NCBI GenBank assembly: GCA_963748405.1
Contig: CAVVIT010000011.1
Location: 496,001 to 560,000 of the forward strand
Source: Fen-1273 sp963748405
GTDB lineage: Bacteria; Bacteroidota; Ignavibacteria; UBA10030; UBA6906
DNA length: 64,000 bases
Direction of reading: 5' to 3'
Shown piece after piece: positions 26,636 through 36,317 of the stretch (position 1 is its first letter; every line of letters begins with the position of its first letter). The position numbers were made by a program, and so were the translations under genes. Under the pieces are notes generated by a model. It was not told the DNA's origin and did not search any database. It saw nothing but the letters and a program-made list of their open reading frames with translations.

Positions 26636-28480
26636 TCAGGGAGCGCCGGACTCCCAGAGCAGCCTCAAGGCGAGCTGTTTTTCCGATGCCCCCTTGATCT
26701 CTTCGATTCTGACGGCCGGCCGGTCATAACCTGTAATAACGACGACGGCGTGAATGGGATCCCGTTGGTGACGGGCGCCGATGGTAAGCGTATCCCCGGT
26801 GCGAAGGCTCCTGACGACCCGGCGGAAGTCCGCGGCGGACCCGGGAGGTCTCCCGTTGACGTCTGTGATCACGTCCCCGGTATGGATGCCGGCCTTTCCC
26901 CAGCAGGTTTCCGGGTCAGTGATGCCGATCGAGGGGAGTGAGTCGTCCGGGGCCTGCCAGGCATATATGCGAACGTCCGGCTCCAGGGTCCCGGTCGAGT
27001 CCCTGGCAACAGTCCACGACAGACCCATCCGCAATCCGATCAGCCCCAGGTACCGGTTGAAATCGATCGTCCCGGGAGCCCGAACATACGATTCGAAGAA
27101 AGCGTGCATATCGTACCCGCACACGGCGGAAGCAGCCTTCTCGATGTCGCCCCCCGTGAAACCTCGTTTGCCGGAGAACCGGGTGAACATCTCCCGCAAG
27201 AGATCGTCCAACGATCTCGTTCCGCCTGTCGCGTCCCGTATGATGAAATCGAGCATCGTTCCCAGCAGCTCCCCCTGAAGGTGCGTGCTTGCGCTGTAGT
27301 CTCCGAGAGCACCCGGTCCGCCGTTTACAGAGAAGCTCACATTTTCAGGAGAAAACAGCGAGTTCCCTTTCTCCTCCGCATAGCGTACAATCAGCTCTTC
27401 AAGGTGTTTCCGCCGGGTCTCCGTGTAGACGGGAAGCCCGGCGCGGCGCAGGAGCTTGTCGGCGTACATCATTGTGACCCCTTCACTCCACCAGAGACTC
27501 CGGGAGGCGGGGGGAGGACCGTAGCTGACCTCACCGAACCCGGCAGGGCGGAGCCTTAGCAGGTTCCAGGTGTGAAAGTACTCGTGGGCAAGCGTCGCGA
27601 AAAAGGACCGCGGATCGTGCGCGTACCCGGCGCTCGAGAACCCCAGTGTGAGAGAGTTCAAATGCTCGAGAGCGCCGAACGCGCCGTCCTGGAGAAGGAA
27701 CGTGTAGGCGTGGTAGGGAAACCGTCCGAAGACTCTTTCCGTCTCACGGGCCAGGCGGGCTGCCCCTGCGATGAGCGAGGCGGTGTCGAACGGCACCGAG
27801 CCGGTGTCGGGAAGGTACGAGATGCGGTGGGGGACGCCGTCGACGTCGAACCTCCACGTGCGCGTGTGCCCGAGGAGAAAAGGAGAATCGAGGAGCACGG
27901 CCGCATCCGGGGCCGTATAGGTCATCGGCCCGTCCGTCGGTTCCAGCCCGGTCGACGCTTCCCACCCCGCGGGCATCCTGAGCGCCACGCGGAAGGGGAG
28001 CGCCTCTCTCCCGACGACATACAGGAATGTCTGCAAGCCGCCGATGAGCCCTCCCTGGGGAGAAAGGAATGGACGCCACGCGGCGCGACGCCCGCCCCCG
28101 GGTGCGGGAAACCGGATCCTGTAACGGATCAGAGCGCTTCGGCCCGGCGCACGTATCAGCCAAAGCGCACTGTCAAGCCGCATCACGAGCCCGGTTCCCC
28201 GGTCGGTGTCGACGTGCAGCCCCTCGATATAGCGCCAGAACCGGTCGTCGTTTTCGGGGTGGGTTGCCATCGCGATGCGGAAAGTGTCGGCCGTGCTCAG
28301 GACGCGCATCTCGACGGCGAGCGTGGAGAGATCCGCGCTGTCGATCCTTACGGAATACGATATCATGTCCGCCGGGACATCCCCCGGCGCGGGGCCGTCC
28401 TGGCCCCGGCACGGATACCGGGGCGGTGAAGCAGCAGCGACCGCCGCTGCGCACAGGAGAAAGAGGCTGGCTGCTCGCAC
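26636..28480 (-). CDS. M61-family (glycyl aminopeptidase-like) peptidase with PDZ domain
   Basis: 614 residues with an N-terminal signal sequence (ASLFLLCAAAVAAAS) from a GTG start. Zinc motif HEYFH (His299, His303) with the distal ligand Glu in WWSEGVTMMYADKLL is the M61 arrangement. A PDZ-like domain follows near the C-terminus (GIHTGDVITDVNGRPPGSA). No clear ribosome-binding site precedes the GTG, but it starts 13 bp after the DUF4249 gene and is probably coupled. Encoded last in a receptor-lipoprotein-peptidase unit, it may process imported peptides in the periplasm. Confidence 0.85.
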   Translation of the reverse strand: MRAASLFLLCAAAVAAASPPRYPCRGQDGPAPGDVPADMISYSVRIDSADLSTLAVEMRVLSTADTFRIAMATHPENDDRFWRYIEGLHVDTDRGTGLVMRLDSALWLIRAPGRSALIRYRIRFPAPGGGRRAAWRPFLSPQGGLIGGLQTFLYVVGREALPFRVALRMPAGWEASTGLEPTDGPMTYTAPDAAVLLDSPFLLGHTRTWRFDVDGVPHRISYLPDTGSVPFDTASLIAGAARLARETERVFGRFPYHAYTFLLQDGAFGALEHLNSLTLGFSSAGYAHDPRSFFATLAHEYFHTWNLLRLRPAGFGEVSYGPPPASRSLWWSEGVTMMYADKLLRRAGLPVYTETRRKHLEELIVRYAEEKGNSLFSPENVSFSVNGGPGALGDYSASTHLQGELLGTMLDFIIRDATGGTRSLDDLLREMFTRFSGKRGFTGGDIEKAASAVCGYDMHAFFESYVRAPGTIDFNRYLGLIGLRMGLSWTVARDSTGTLEPDVRIYAWQAPDDSLPSIGITDPETCWGKAGIHTGDVITDVNGRPPGSAADFRRVVRSLRTGDTLTIGARHQRDPIHAVVVITGYDRPAVRIEEIKGASEKQLALRLLWESGAP

Positions 28481-28493
28481 GAGGGGGCGTCTG

Positions 28494-29327
28494 TTACTGA
28501 AGGATGAGCATTCTGGAATCCACGGTGTATGCCGCGAAGTACCCCAGCGCGCCGTTGGTGAGATTGGTGTTGGGGTTGGCGGGGGCGAGCGACGTGGGAC
28601 TGCGATCAGATGTCAGGATGTTGTTCAGCGTGTTGAAGTAGTCGTACGATGCCTTGTCGATCGAGAGGAGGTCGACCCACACGGTGTCTCCGGGACTGAA
28701 GTAGTTCCTCATCCGGATCCTGACGGCCGCCTCGTTGCCGTTCGTGAGCTTGTCGTCGTACAGGTGGTATCTCCTCCCGTCGATGGAATCCGGAGAGATC
28801 GGAACGCTGACCCGGAGGTTGATCCTGTAATAATTGCCTGGTTCCGGCGGATCCTTGAAAAACACGTACAGATTGTACACCTGGTCTCCGTCGGATTCGC
28901 GTGCGCGGAGCGCGACGAGCGTATCGATCGGCACCCTCGCGGGCATCGTGGACACGGCGTCGTATTCCTTCCCCTCCGCGACGAGCCTCAGGGAATATGT
29001 CCTCCCCTGGCCGCCGTGGAGCACCGAGGTGCGATACGTCCCCGGGGTGTTTTCTTTCAGCGTGTCGGTGACCCCCGTGTTGTCCGCGATCGTGACGAAG
29101 GCGTGCGTGACGGGGGGAAAATAGAGCGAGGGGGTGAAGTAGTCCCCCGATTTGGTCAGCGTCACCGTGTACGGGCCCGGCCCGTCGGTGACGACGGCTT
29201 CGGCCACCATCTGCGGGTTCGCGTTGTTCAGATCGATGGAGACGACCTTCTGGCAGGAGACGGACGCCGCGGCGAGCGCCGCCGCGAGTCCCGCTGCCGA
29301 TGCATGACGGAGAAGTGTGTGTGTCAT
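28494..29327 (-). CDS. DUF4249-type lipoprotein
   Basis: 277 residues. Lipobox AAASVSC at the N-terminus and the beta-rich body typical of DUF4249 (IDLNNANPQMVAEAVVTDGPG, GTYRTSVLHGGQGRTYSL). DUF4249 proteins are almost always encoded next to TonB-dependent receptors of Bacteroidota and are thought to be surface-exposed partners, as SusD is for SusC. Here the receptor gene is immediately upstream (18 bp). Confidence 0.87.
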   Translation of the reverse strand: MTHTLLRHASAAGLAAALAAASVSCQKVVSIDLNNANPQMVAEAVVTDGPGPYTVTLTKSGDYFTPSLYFPPVTHAFVTIADNTGVTDTLKENTPGTYRTSVLHGGQGRTYSLRLVAEGKEYDAVSTMPARVPIDTLVALRARESDGDQVYNLYVFFKDPPEPGNYYRINLRVSVPISPDSIDGRRYHLYDDKLTNGNEAAVRIRMRNYFSPGDTVWVDLLSIDKASYDYFNTLNNILTSDRSPTSLAPANPNTNLTNGALGYFAAYTVDSRMLILQ

Positions 29328-29345
29328 CGGGCCGAACGGCTCCGT

Positions 29346-31700
29346 TCAGTAGTTGAAGTTATACGTGACGGACGGGATGATCGGGAACAGCGTGATCTGC
29401 ACGGCTTCCGTTTTCGACGGGTCCGTCCGGTTCTGCCTGAAGTAGATCGCGTAGGCGTTCATCCTGTCATAAGCGTTGTAGATGGAGAAGTTCAGGTTCG
29501 AGCGTTCTCCGAGTTTCCACGTTGCCGAGAGGTCCAGCCGGTGGTATGCGGGCATCCTGTAGCCGTTCCGCCCGGTATAGTACGGCACGAGCCGGTTGTC
29601 GACCCAGTAGTTCCCTCCCGGAAACGTCACCGCGTTCCCGGTGTTATAGACCCAGACCGCGGAGAAGTTCCACGTGGCGTTCAGGTCGTAGATCGCGACG
29701 ATGGAAATGTCGTGCGTCCGGTCCTGCCTGGCGGGGAATGCCGCGCCGCCGTTGATGTCCGGGAACTGTTCCTGCGTTTTCGACCAGGTGTATCCCACCC
29801 AGCCGCTGAACCGCCCCGCCCGCTTCCTGACGAGGAATTCCGCCCCGTAACTCCACCCCCTGCCGAAGACGAGAAGGGACTCGACCGTGGGATTGATCTG
29901 CAGGTCCGCGCCGTTCTTGTAATCGATCAGGTTCTCCATATTCTTGTAGTACACCTCGACGGACGACTCGAACTCGTTCTCCTGGAAGTTCCTGTAGTAG
30001 CCGACGGCGTACTGGTCGGCGTACTGGGGTCTGACGTTGTTGCTGCTGGGGACCCACAGGTCGCTCGGATTCGCCGTCGTCGAATTCGACAGGAGATGGA
30101 GATACTGCGCGGTGCGCGTGTACGAGCCTTTGACCGAGCTTGTCTGGTCGATGAGATACGTGGCGGAGAACCGGGGTTCGAGGCTCGCGTAGGTCCTGAT
30201 GACCTTCCCCGAACCGAATCCCGCGGTGTCCACGATGTCGCCGTATTCGTCGTACGTGAACGTGTGCCCGGGACCCAGGAGACTGAACATCGACGCTCTG
30301 AGCCCGTAGTTGATTTTGAATCCGGCAAAGGGCTCCATCTCGTGTGCCACGTAGGCCGCGTTTTCGAGCGCGTAACGGTGTTCGAGCGAAACGCTGTTGG
30401 CGGAGCTCGTCGGACCGGCGGTGACGGATCCGGGCATGAACGTATGGTAGATCGCGTTCACGCCGAACTTGAACATGTTCGTGGCATCCATGAAGTACTG
30501 GAGGTCGATCTTGCCGTTGACGTCCTTGATGCCGGAGGTGATCTCGTACTGGCTGGTGCTCGCCCCCACGAGGTTCGTGTACTGGTAATCGCTGAACGTC
30601 AGCGTCGTGTTGCTGAAGAACTGATCGCCGAATATGTGGTTCCAGCGCGCCGTCGCGGTCGTGTTCCCCCACCGGAGCCCGATCACGTCCGGGTAATCGA
30701 GATTGTCCTTCCCGAGATACCCCGAGAGGTACACGCGGTCCTTCTCCCCCAGCGTGTAATTGGCTTTCGCGTTGAGATCGTAGAAGTAGAGGCTTGTCCG
30801 GTTGATCGTCGTGTCGCTCGAGAGCTTGAGAAACATGTCCGCGTACGTCCTGCGGCCGGAGATCATGAACGACCCTTCGTCCTTCACGATCGGGCCCTGG
30901 AGGGTGAGCCTGGCCGCGAGGAGACCGATCCCCCCCGAGGCATCATACTCCTTCATGTTGCCGTCGTTGGTCCGGATGTCGAGGACGGAGGAAAGCCGTC
31001 CCCCGTATTCCGCGGGGATGCCGCCGGTAATGAGCGTCACGTCCTTGATGGCGTCGGAATTGAATACCGAGAGGTACCCCAGTGCGTGCGAGGGGTTGTA
31101 GATGGGTGCCTCGTCGAGGAGGATCAGGTTCTGGTCGAGTCCCCCTCCCCGTGCATAAAACCCGGTGTTCCCTTCCCCCGCGGACTGGACGCCGGGGAGG
31201 AGCTGGATGGTTTTCAGTATGTCCTTCTCGCCGAGGAGGACAGGGATGGATTTGACCTCCCGCATCTCGAGCCTGTTCGCACTCATCACCGTCGACGTGA
31301 CGTTCTTGTCCGACCGTTCCACCGACACGACGACCTCACCCACCGTGATGGGCTCGGGAGCGAGTGCGAAGTTCATTGTCCTGTCCCGCGACAGGTTGAC
31401 GGAATCGGTAAGAACCCTGAATCCCAGGTACTGCACCAGGAGCGTGTAGTGTCCCGCGGGGATCGTGAGCGAATAGAAGCCGTAGGCATTCGTGGAGGCG
31501 CCGACGTTTTTGAGGTCCCTGACGACGACATAGGCGCCTATGAGAGCCTCACCGTTATCGGCGTTTTTTATCGTCCCGCTCAGTGTGACCTTTTCCTGGG
31601 CGTGCGCGCTTCGCGGTACCACGAGGCAGAGAAGGGCGACCAGGGGGAGAAGGGGAGAGAAATGTGTAACGGAGCGATTGGAAACCAGAGGTACGTGCAC
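29346..31700 (-). CDS. TonB-dependent receptor with carboxypeptidase-regulatory N-domain
   Basis: 784 residues from a GTG. The signal peptide (PLLPLVALLCLVVPRSAHAQ) is followed by a carboxypeptidase-regulatory-like domain (about 37-115, VTLSGTIKNADNGEALIGAY), a plug (about 120-230, LLPGVQSAGEGNTGFYARGG) and a barrel ending with aromatic-terminated strands (SVTYNFNY). No Met codon is available before the signal peptide, so the GTG is the only reasonable start. With the DUF4249 lipoprotein and M61 peptidase downstream it looks like a peptide or small-protein uptake unit; the substrate is inferred from the peptidase only. Confidence 0.9.
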   Translation of the reverse strand: MHVPLVSNRSVTHFSPLLPLVALLCLVVPRSAHAQEKVTLSGTIKNADNGEALIGAYVVVRDLKNVGASTNAYGFYSLTIPAGHYTLLVQYLGFRVLTDSVNLSRDRTMNFALAPEPITVGEVVVSVERSDKNVTSTVMSANRLEMREVKSIPVLLGEKDILKTIQLLPGVQSAGEGNTGFYARGGGLDQNLILLDEAPIYNPSHALGYLSVFNSDAIKDVTLITGGIPAEYGGRLSSVLDIRTNDGNMKEYDASGGIGLLAARLTLQGPIVKDEGSFMISGRRTYADMFLKLSSDTTINRTSLYFYDLNAKANYTLGEKDRVYLSGYLGKDNLDYPDVIGLRWGNTTATARWNHIFGDQFFSNTTLTFSDYQYTNLVGASTSQYEITSGIKDVNGKIDLQYFMDATNMFKFGVNAIYHTFMPGSVTAGPTSSANSVSLEHRYALENAAYVAHEMEPFAGFKINYGLRASMFSLLGPGHTFTYDEYGDIVDTAGFGSGKVIRTYASLEPRFSATYLIDQTSSVKGSYTRTAQYLHLLSNSTTANPSDLWVPSSNNVRPQYADQYAVGYYRNFQENEFESSVEVYYKNMENLIDYKNGADLQINPTVESLLVFGRGWSYGAEFLVRKRAGRFSGWVGYTWSKTQEQFPDINGGAAFPARQDRTHDISIVAIYDLNATWNFSAVWVYNTGNAVTFPGGNYWVDNRLVPYYTGRNGYRMPAYHRLDLSATWKLGERSNLNFSIYNAYDRMNAYAIYFRQNRTDPSKTEAVQITLFPIIPSVTYNFNY

Positions 31701-31925
31701 AGAGAACCTCGCCGGAGTGGAATCAGGAGTGTATGCGTGGTATCAATTCTGGCCGGGTCCGTGCCTCCTCATACACTGCATAACGAGACCTTCCCGCGCG
31801 GCGTTCCCGGAATCGGCCCATTACGGCAGATTTTGCCGGTCACGGGGAGGAACCCCCAAAACAGGCCCGGATGAGGGGGGGAGATTAAACGTTTGCCCGG
31901 TGGAGATGGTCAAAATGGGAACAGC

Positions 31926-31954
31926 GTGCCATTCATGACCGTTCATCGTATATT
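31926..31954 (+). promoter_or_regulatory. Predicted promoter of the glycosyltransferase gene
   Basis: GTGCCA (31926-31931), 17 nt, TATATT (31949-31954), 32 bp before the ATG. The remainder of the 286-bp divergent region (31701-31986) shows no clear promoter for the receptor operon. Confidence 0.45.
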
Positions 31955-31986
31955 AGTGAGCGATTGCTTCCACTGCCGGGAATCCA

Positions 31987-33156
31987 ATGAATGTTCTCTT
32001 TCTGAATAGCTGCAGAACCTGGGGGGGCGGTGAAGTCTCGCTCACACAGGTCGTGGAATCTCTGAGGTCCCGGGGGCACAACGTTACCGTCGCCTGCCGC
32101 CGCGGGTCCTCCCTGCACGACCGGATGAAGGAATCGACCGTGAATCTGGTTCCGATCAGGTTCGGCGGGGACATCGATCCGTTCACGATCGTGCGGCTTG
32201 CCCGGCTCATCGCCGCCGGGAACATCGACGTCGTCTGCGTCCATACGGAAAAGGAGCTCCGCATCGGGGGGATCGCCTCCCTTCTCACCGGCGTTCCCGT
32301 CATCGTGAGCAGAGAGGTCGACTTTCCCCTCAAGGACACGTTTCTCAACAGGTTCTTCTACGGCAGGGTGGCGTCGGTCATTATCGCCAACTCGTACGCG
32401 ACAAAGAACACTCTCCTGATCAGCGCCCCCTGGCTCGCCGCCGATAAGATCCACGTCGTATGGAAGGGAGTCGATGCCCGGCGGTTCCGGCTCCCCGCAT
32501 CCGGAGACCTCCGCGAGGAATTCCACGTCGGTGAAGCGGACAGCCTGATCGGTTTCGTCGGACGGCTCGACGAGCAGAAGGGGCTGCTGACGCTCCTTGA
32601 GGCGATGGCGATACTCGTGGAGCGCCACCGCAGCGCCAAGCTCGTCCTTGCCGGGGACGGAAACCTCCGGGCCGCGGTTCAGGAATTCCTCAGAAAGAGG
32701 GGGCTGGATCGTCACGCGTACCTTGCCGGGTTCCGGGAGAACATCCCCGAGTTTCTCCGGGGGATAGATTTCCTCGTCATGCCGTCGAACTGGGAGGGAT
32801 TCGGGTATGCGGCGGTCGAAGCGATGGCTGCGGGAAAGGCCGTCGTCGCTTCTCACGTGAGCAGTCTGCCGGAGATCGTTGATGACCACAGGACGGGGCT
32901 GCTCGTTCCCCCTCGTTCGCCCGAGAGACTCGCCGATGCGATGGTCACGCTTGTCGACAATCCGGAGCTCCGCGACTCGATGGGTATGGCCGGTGCGCGG
33001 AAAGTTGAAAGTGTCTTCACCCTCGCGACGATGGCGTCGAACGTCGAGACCCTCTTTCTCGATGCTGCGAGCCACTCCCGGGAAGCGCGGAGGTCCGGGG
33101 ATTCCCCCCGTGCGGTGGCAGCCGGGTGGCGGCTCCTCTATCACTGGTTCCTGTAA
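31987..33156 (+). CDS. GT4-family glycosyltransferase
   Basis: 389 residues. GT-B fold: the N-terminal GGGEVSLTQVVESLRSRGH and C-terminal donor-binding part IGFVGRLDEQKGLLTLLEA and MPSNWEGFGYAAVEAMAAGKAVVAS, with the E-X7-E motif (EGFGYAAVE). It uses a nucleotide sugar to build a glycan or glycolipid; the acceptor is unknown. The 3' end overlaps the convergent permease gene by 16 bp. Confidence 0.88.
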   Translation: MNVLFLNSCRTWGGGEVSLTQVVESLRSRGHNVTVACRRGSSLHDRMKESTVNLVPIRFGGDIDPFTIVRLARLIAAGNIDVVCVHTEKELRIGGIASLLTGVPVIVSREVDFPLKDTFLNRFFYGRVASVIIANSYATKNTLLISAPWLAADKIHVVWKGVDARRFRLPASGDLREEFHVGEADSLIGFVGRLDEQKGLLTLLEAMAILVERHRSAKLVLAGDGNLRAAVQEFLRKRGLDRHAYLAGFRENIPEFLRGIDFLVMPSNWEGFGYAAVEAMAAGKAVVASHVSSLPEIVDDHRTGLLVPPRSPERLADAMVTLVDNPELRDSMGMAGARKVESVFTLATMASNVETLFLDAASHSREARRSGDSPRAVAAGWRLLYHWFL

Positions 33157-34475
33157 CCTTCGGCAGTTTTCCCCTTCTTCCTCCAGTAGAGAAACACGGG
33201 AACACCCAGCGCAAGAAACCCGAGTCCCGCCCATGCCTCCCCGGGCCGGTTCACCAGCGTGTTCGCGACAAACCAGACAGAAATCACGATGAAGATAAGC
33301 GGCGTCACAGGGTACCCGAGCGTCCTGTATGGCCGTTCCGCTTCGGGCCGCTTTCTCCTCAGGATGAACACCCCCGTTGCCGCGAGGGCGAAGAACATGA
33401 AGTCGGTGAACACGACGTAGGAAATGAGGTTCTCGAATGTCCCCCAGAACAGGATGAGGAAGACGGCCCACCCCGTCTGGACCAGGATGGCAAACGCAGG
33501 GGTGTGATAACGGGGGTGAATCTCGGCGACCTTCCTGAAAAAGAGACCGTCGCGGGCCATCGCAAAGTAAATGCGCGGTGCCGTCAGCGTGTAGATCCCC
33601 GTTGTCCCGAACGTCGACACAAATATGGCTGCGGCGATGATCCCCGCCCCCGCGGGACCCAGGATCGTCTGCATCGCGTCGGAAGCCAGGCGCGGCGAAG
33701 CGCCGATCGCTTCGACGGGGAGGAGCATCATGTACGAGAGATTGGTGAGGATGTAGACCACGATGACGACCAGCGCCCCCGTGACCATGGCGAACGGGAT
33801 CGTCCGCCGGGGGTCTTTCGCTTCTCCTGCAGCGTACGAGGCATGCTGCCATCCCCCGAACGACCAGAGAACTCCTACCATCGCCACCGAAAGTGCCTGC
33901 CCGACCGTCGTTCCGTCCAGAACAAGCCCTGCCGAGAAATCGATGTGACGCCGTGTTCCCCAGCCGATGCCGGCGACGATGAGGAAACCGATCCCGGAGA
34001 GTTTCAGGAGCGTGAAGACGTCGGAGAACATCCCGGCGATTTTCACCCCCCGGATGTTCAACGCGGTGACAAGCAGCAGGCCCGTGATGGCTGCGACCCG
34101 TATGCCGGCAGGGGAGAGGGGGATGAAGTGACCCAGGTACATGGCGAACGCCAGGCTCAGCGCCGCAATCCCCCCCGTGTTGCAGACCAGGAAATAAGCC
34201 CATCCGTACAGGAATCCTGCGAGCGGCCCGTAGGCTTCATTCAGATAGACGTAGACTCCACCTGCGCCGGGCATCATCCCGGCGAGTTCCGCAAATGTGA
34301 GTGCCCCCGTCAGGGCCACGACGCCGCCGACAAGCCAGATGCCGAGGATCCAGGCGGGGGAGGGGAGCGTGCGGGCGATGAGGGCGGGGGTCAGGAATAT
34401 GCCCGATCCGATCGTTGACCCGATCGCGATCATGGTCATGTCGAACCGGGAAAGCTCCCGTTTCAGTTCGGCCAT
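33141..34475 (-). CDS. APC-superfamily amino-acid permease
   Basis: 444 residues, about 12 membrane helices. The first helix carries the APC signature IAIGSTIGSGIFLTPALIAR, and FAELAGMMPGAGGVYVYLNEAYG follows. It imports or exchanges amino acids in the inner membrane; the substrate is not predictable. It starts immediately after the stop of the class V aminotransferase gene, so the two are co-transcribed. Confidence 0.9.
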   Translation of the reverse strand: MAELKRELSRFDMTMIAIGSTIGSGIFLTPALIARTLPSPAWILGIWLVGGVVALTGALTFAELAGMMPGAGGVYVYLNEAYGPLAGFLYGWAYFLVCNTGGIAALSLAFAMYLGHFIPLSPAGIRVAAITGLLLVTALNIRGVKIAGMFSDVFTLLKLSGIGFLIVAGIGWGTRRHIDFSAGLVLDGTTVGQALSVAMVGVLWSFGGWQHASYAAGEAKDPRRTIPFAMVTGALVVIVVYILTNLSYMMLLPVEAIGASPRLASDAMQTILGPAGAGIIAAAIFVSTFGTTGIYTLTAPRIYFAMARDGLFFRKVAEIHPRYHTPAFAILVQTGWAVFLILFWGTFENLISYVVFTDFMFFALAATGVFILRRKRPEAERPYRTLGYPVTPLIFIVISVWFVANTLVNRPGEAWAGLGFLALGVPVFLYWRKKGKTAEGYRNQ

Positions 34476-35681
34476 TCAGGTTCCCCGCTCTTCCCGTATC
34501 ACTTCTTCTGTCGCGTCGGCGGCGCGTTCCATATCTCCCACCGAGCAGTAGAAGTGCGGAGAGTACCGGAGCTTCCCTTCCCGCAGGGCGATCGTCACTC
34601 CCCGGCTCCGCAGTTTTTCGAACACGCTCTGGGGGTTGAGCGGCGGTTCCAGGGAGATGGTGACGATGCCCGCCCGTTCACGTGCGGAAGGAGGTGTCAG
34701 GAGCGTCAGTCCGCCGATCGCCTGCAGCCTGTCGATGAGGGCCGACGTGATCGCGAGTAGGTGGGATTCGATGCCGTCCGGCCCGAATTCCATGATCGTG
34801 CCGATGGCCTCCCGCATCCCCCAGAGCCCCGGCATGTTGAGGCTGCCGCCTTCATACCGGCGTGCGGATGTGGCGAGCGGCTGCGCGTAATCGTAGAATT
34901 CCCACGGGTTCTCCACGGAAAGCCAGCCGAGGTTCTTCTGGCGTATACGCGACTGGAGCTCTTCCGTCAGGTACAGGAACCCGGTTCCGTGCGGGCCCAT
35001 CTGCCACTTCTGCGCGCCCGCCGAGAGCGCGTCGATGGACATTTTCTGAACGTCGATCCGCACGGCGCCGACCGCCTGGATGCCGTCAACCGCGAATATG
35101 ACCCCGTTGGACCGGCAGATGCTCCCCAGCGAGCGGAGGTCTCCCCTGTAGCCGGAAAGGAACTGGACCGCGCTCAGGGCGAGGAGCCGCGTGTGCTGGC
35201 CTATCTTCGAAGCGATGAGATCCGTCGTCAGCCTCCCGTCCCGCGGAGAGATGAACTCGATCTCAACGCCGAGCGGCTTGAGGTTGAGGAACGGGTACAC
35301 GTTGGCGGGAAACTCGACGTCGGCGATGAGTATCCTGTCCCCCTGTTTCCACGGGAGACCCGAGGCGACCACGTTGATGGCGTCGGAGGTGTTTGCGTGA
35401 AACGCGATCCTCTCGGGGGATTCGGCCCGGATCAGCCTGGAGACCGCGGCCCGGCACTCGGCGACCATGCCGAGATCGTCCTGGTAGGTGTCCAGGTCCC
35501 CCTCCGACCGGCGGTGCAGGTACGCGGTCATCGCCCCCGTGACTCTCGTGGAGAGCGGGCTTGTCCCGGCATGGTTGAGGAAGTTCTTTCCCTGTTTCAG
35601 GTGCGGGAAGAGCTCTCGTGCCCGCGCGAGTATCTCCGGTGGAAAGGGAGCGTGCATTGTCCGTGATCGTTGTGTGCGCAT
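34476..35681 (-). CDS. Class V (NifS/CsdA-fold) PLP aminotransferase
   Basis: 401 residues. Motifs: FLNHAGTSPLS at the substrate loop, AVDGIQAVGAVRIDVQ for PLP contact and the Schiff-base Lys in GAQKWQMGPHGTGF. No conserved active-site Cys loop of a cysteine desulfurase is seen. The family includes kynureninase-, serine-glyoxylate- and isopenicillin-epimerase-like members, so the reaction is open. The ATG at 35681 lies after AGGGGGGAAG and a predicted promoter; an ATG at 35657 has no site. Linkage to the permease suggests use of an imported amino acid. Confidence 0.85.
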   Translation of the reverse strand: MRTQRSRTMHAPFPPEILARARELFPHLKQGKNFLNHAGTSPLSTRVTGAMTAYLHRRSEGDLDTYQDDLGMVAECRAAVSRLIRAESPERIAFHANTSDAINVVASGLPWKQGDRILIADVEFPANVYPFLNLKPLGVEIEFISPRDGRLTTDLIASKIGQHTRLLALSAVQFLSGYRGDLRSLGSICRSNGVIFAVDGIQAVGAVRIDVQKMSIDALSAGAQKWQMGPHGTGFLYLTEELQSRIRQKNLGWLSVENPWEFYDYAQPLATSARRYEGGSLNMPGLWGMREAIGTIMEFGPDGIESHLLAITSALIDRLQAIGGLTLLTPPSARERAGIVTISLEPPLNPQSVFEKLRSRGVTIALREGKLRYSPHFYCSVGDMERAADATEEVIREERGT

Positions 35682-35716
35682 CTTCCCCCCTGTGCGCGCC
35701 GGGGAAAGGACTGCCC

Positions 35717-35745
35717 AATGTAATGAAGATCGGTCAGGGGTTCAA
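35717..35745 (-). promoter_or_regulatory. Predicted promoter of the aminotransferase-permease pair
   Basis: On the minus strand, TTGAAC (35745-35740), 17 nt, TACATT (35722-35717); leader of about 29 nt. Confidence 0.55.
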
Positions 35746-35755
35746 CATGCGGACG

Positions 35756-35784
35756 TTGCGTTTTTCTCCCGAACTCGGTAGCTT
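35756..35784 (+). promoter_or_regulatory. Predicted promoter of the HEAT-like gene
   Basis: TTGCGT (35756-35761), 17 nt, TAGCTT (35779-35784). The expected start point is only a few bases before the ATG at 35795, so the mRNA may be leaderless. Confidence 0.4.
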
Positions 35785-35794
35785 CCGTACCGTC

Positions 35795-36313
35795 ATGGAC
35801 ATCGAGTCCGAACTTCTGAAAGAGCACTCCCGCCGCACGGCGGATCGCATCGCATCCTGGATCGGCGGAGACGCCGGGCGGTTCAGGAAACTCATGGATC
35901 TCTTCCTGGGCGGGGAGTTCATAGTCACTCAGCGATCCGCGATGGCCGTCGGTATCTGCGCGGACGCCCATCCCGGGCTCGTCAGGCCTTATATCGGCCG
36001 GATGCTGTCGCGGATGGAGGAACCGGGTGTCCATATTGCCGTCCGGAGAACCGTCGTACGGCTCCTCCGGCACGCCGACATCCCTCATGCGCTTCTCGGC
36101 CGGGTGGCAACGCTCTGCTTCGCATACCTCTCCGCGCGCGACTCCCCCGTGGCTGTCAGGGTCTTCTCCATGGACGTCCTCGCACGTATCGCGGAACGGG
36201 AACCCGACCTGGGCCGGGAGCTCCGGCTCATCATCGAACAGCAGCTTCCCTACGGCAGCACGGGATACCGGACGCACGCCTCCTGCGTCCTGAAGGCGCT
36301 CGGGAAGGCGTAA
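35795..36313 (+). CDS. HEAT-repeat-like helical protein, unknown function
   Basis: 172 residues, nearly all alpha-helical with repeated helix pairs (RFRKLMDLFLGGEFIVTQR, VRRTVVRLLRHADIPHALLG, VAVRVFSMDVLARIAE), resembling a short HEAT-like solenoid. Such solenoids usually bind proteins. I take the ATG at 35795 because a promoter ends just before it and the upstream in-frame codons (ATG at 35747, preceded by AGGGG) are not helical. No signal peptide. Confidence 0.65.
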   Translation: MDIESELLKEHSRRTADRIASWIGGDAGRFRKLMDLFLGGEFIVTQRSAMAVGICADAHPGLVRPYIGRMLSRMEEPGVHIAVRRTVVRLLRHADIPHALLGRVATLCFAYLSARDSPVAVRVFSMDVLARIAEREPDLGRELRLIIEQQLPYGSTGYRTHASCVLKALGKA

Positions 36314-36317
36314 CCTG

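Noticed and set aside
28275..31874. A 1199-codon open frame on the plus strand
   Set aside because: It lies antisense to the M61, DUF4249 and TonB-receptor genes, is Arg/Val/Asp-rich without any motif, and arises from the GC-rich codon pattern of the real genes.
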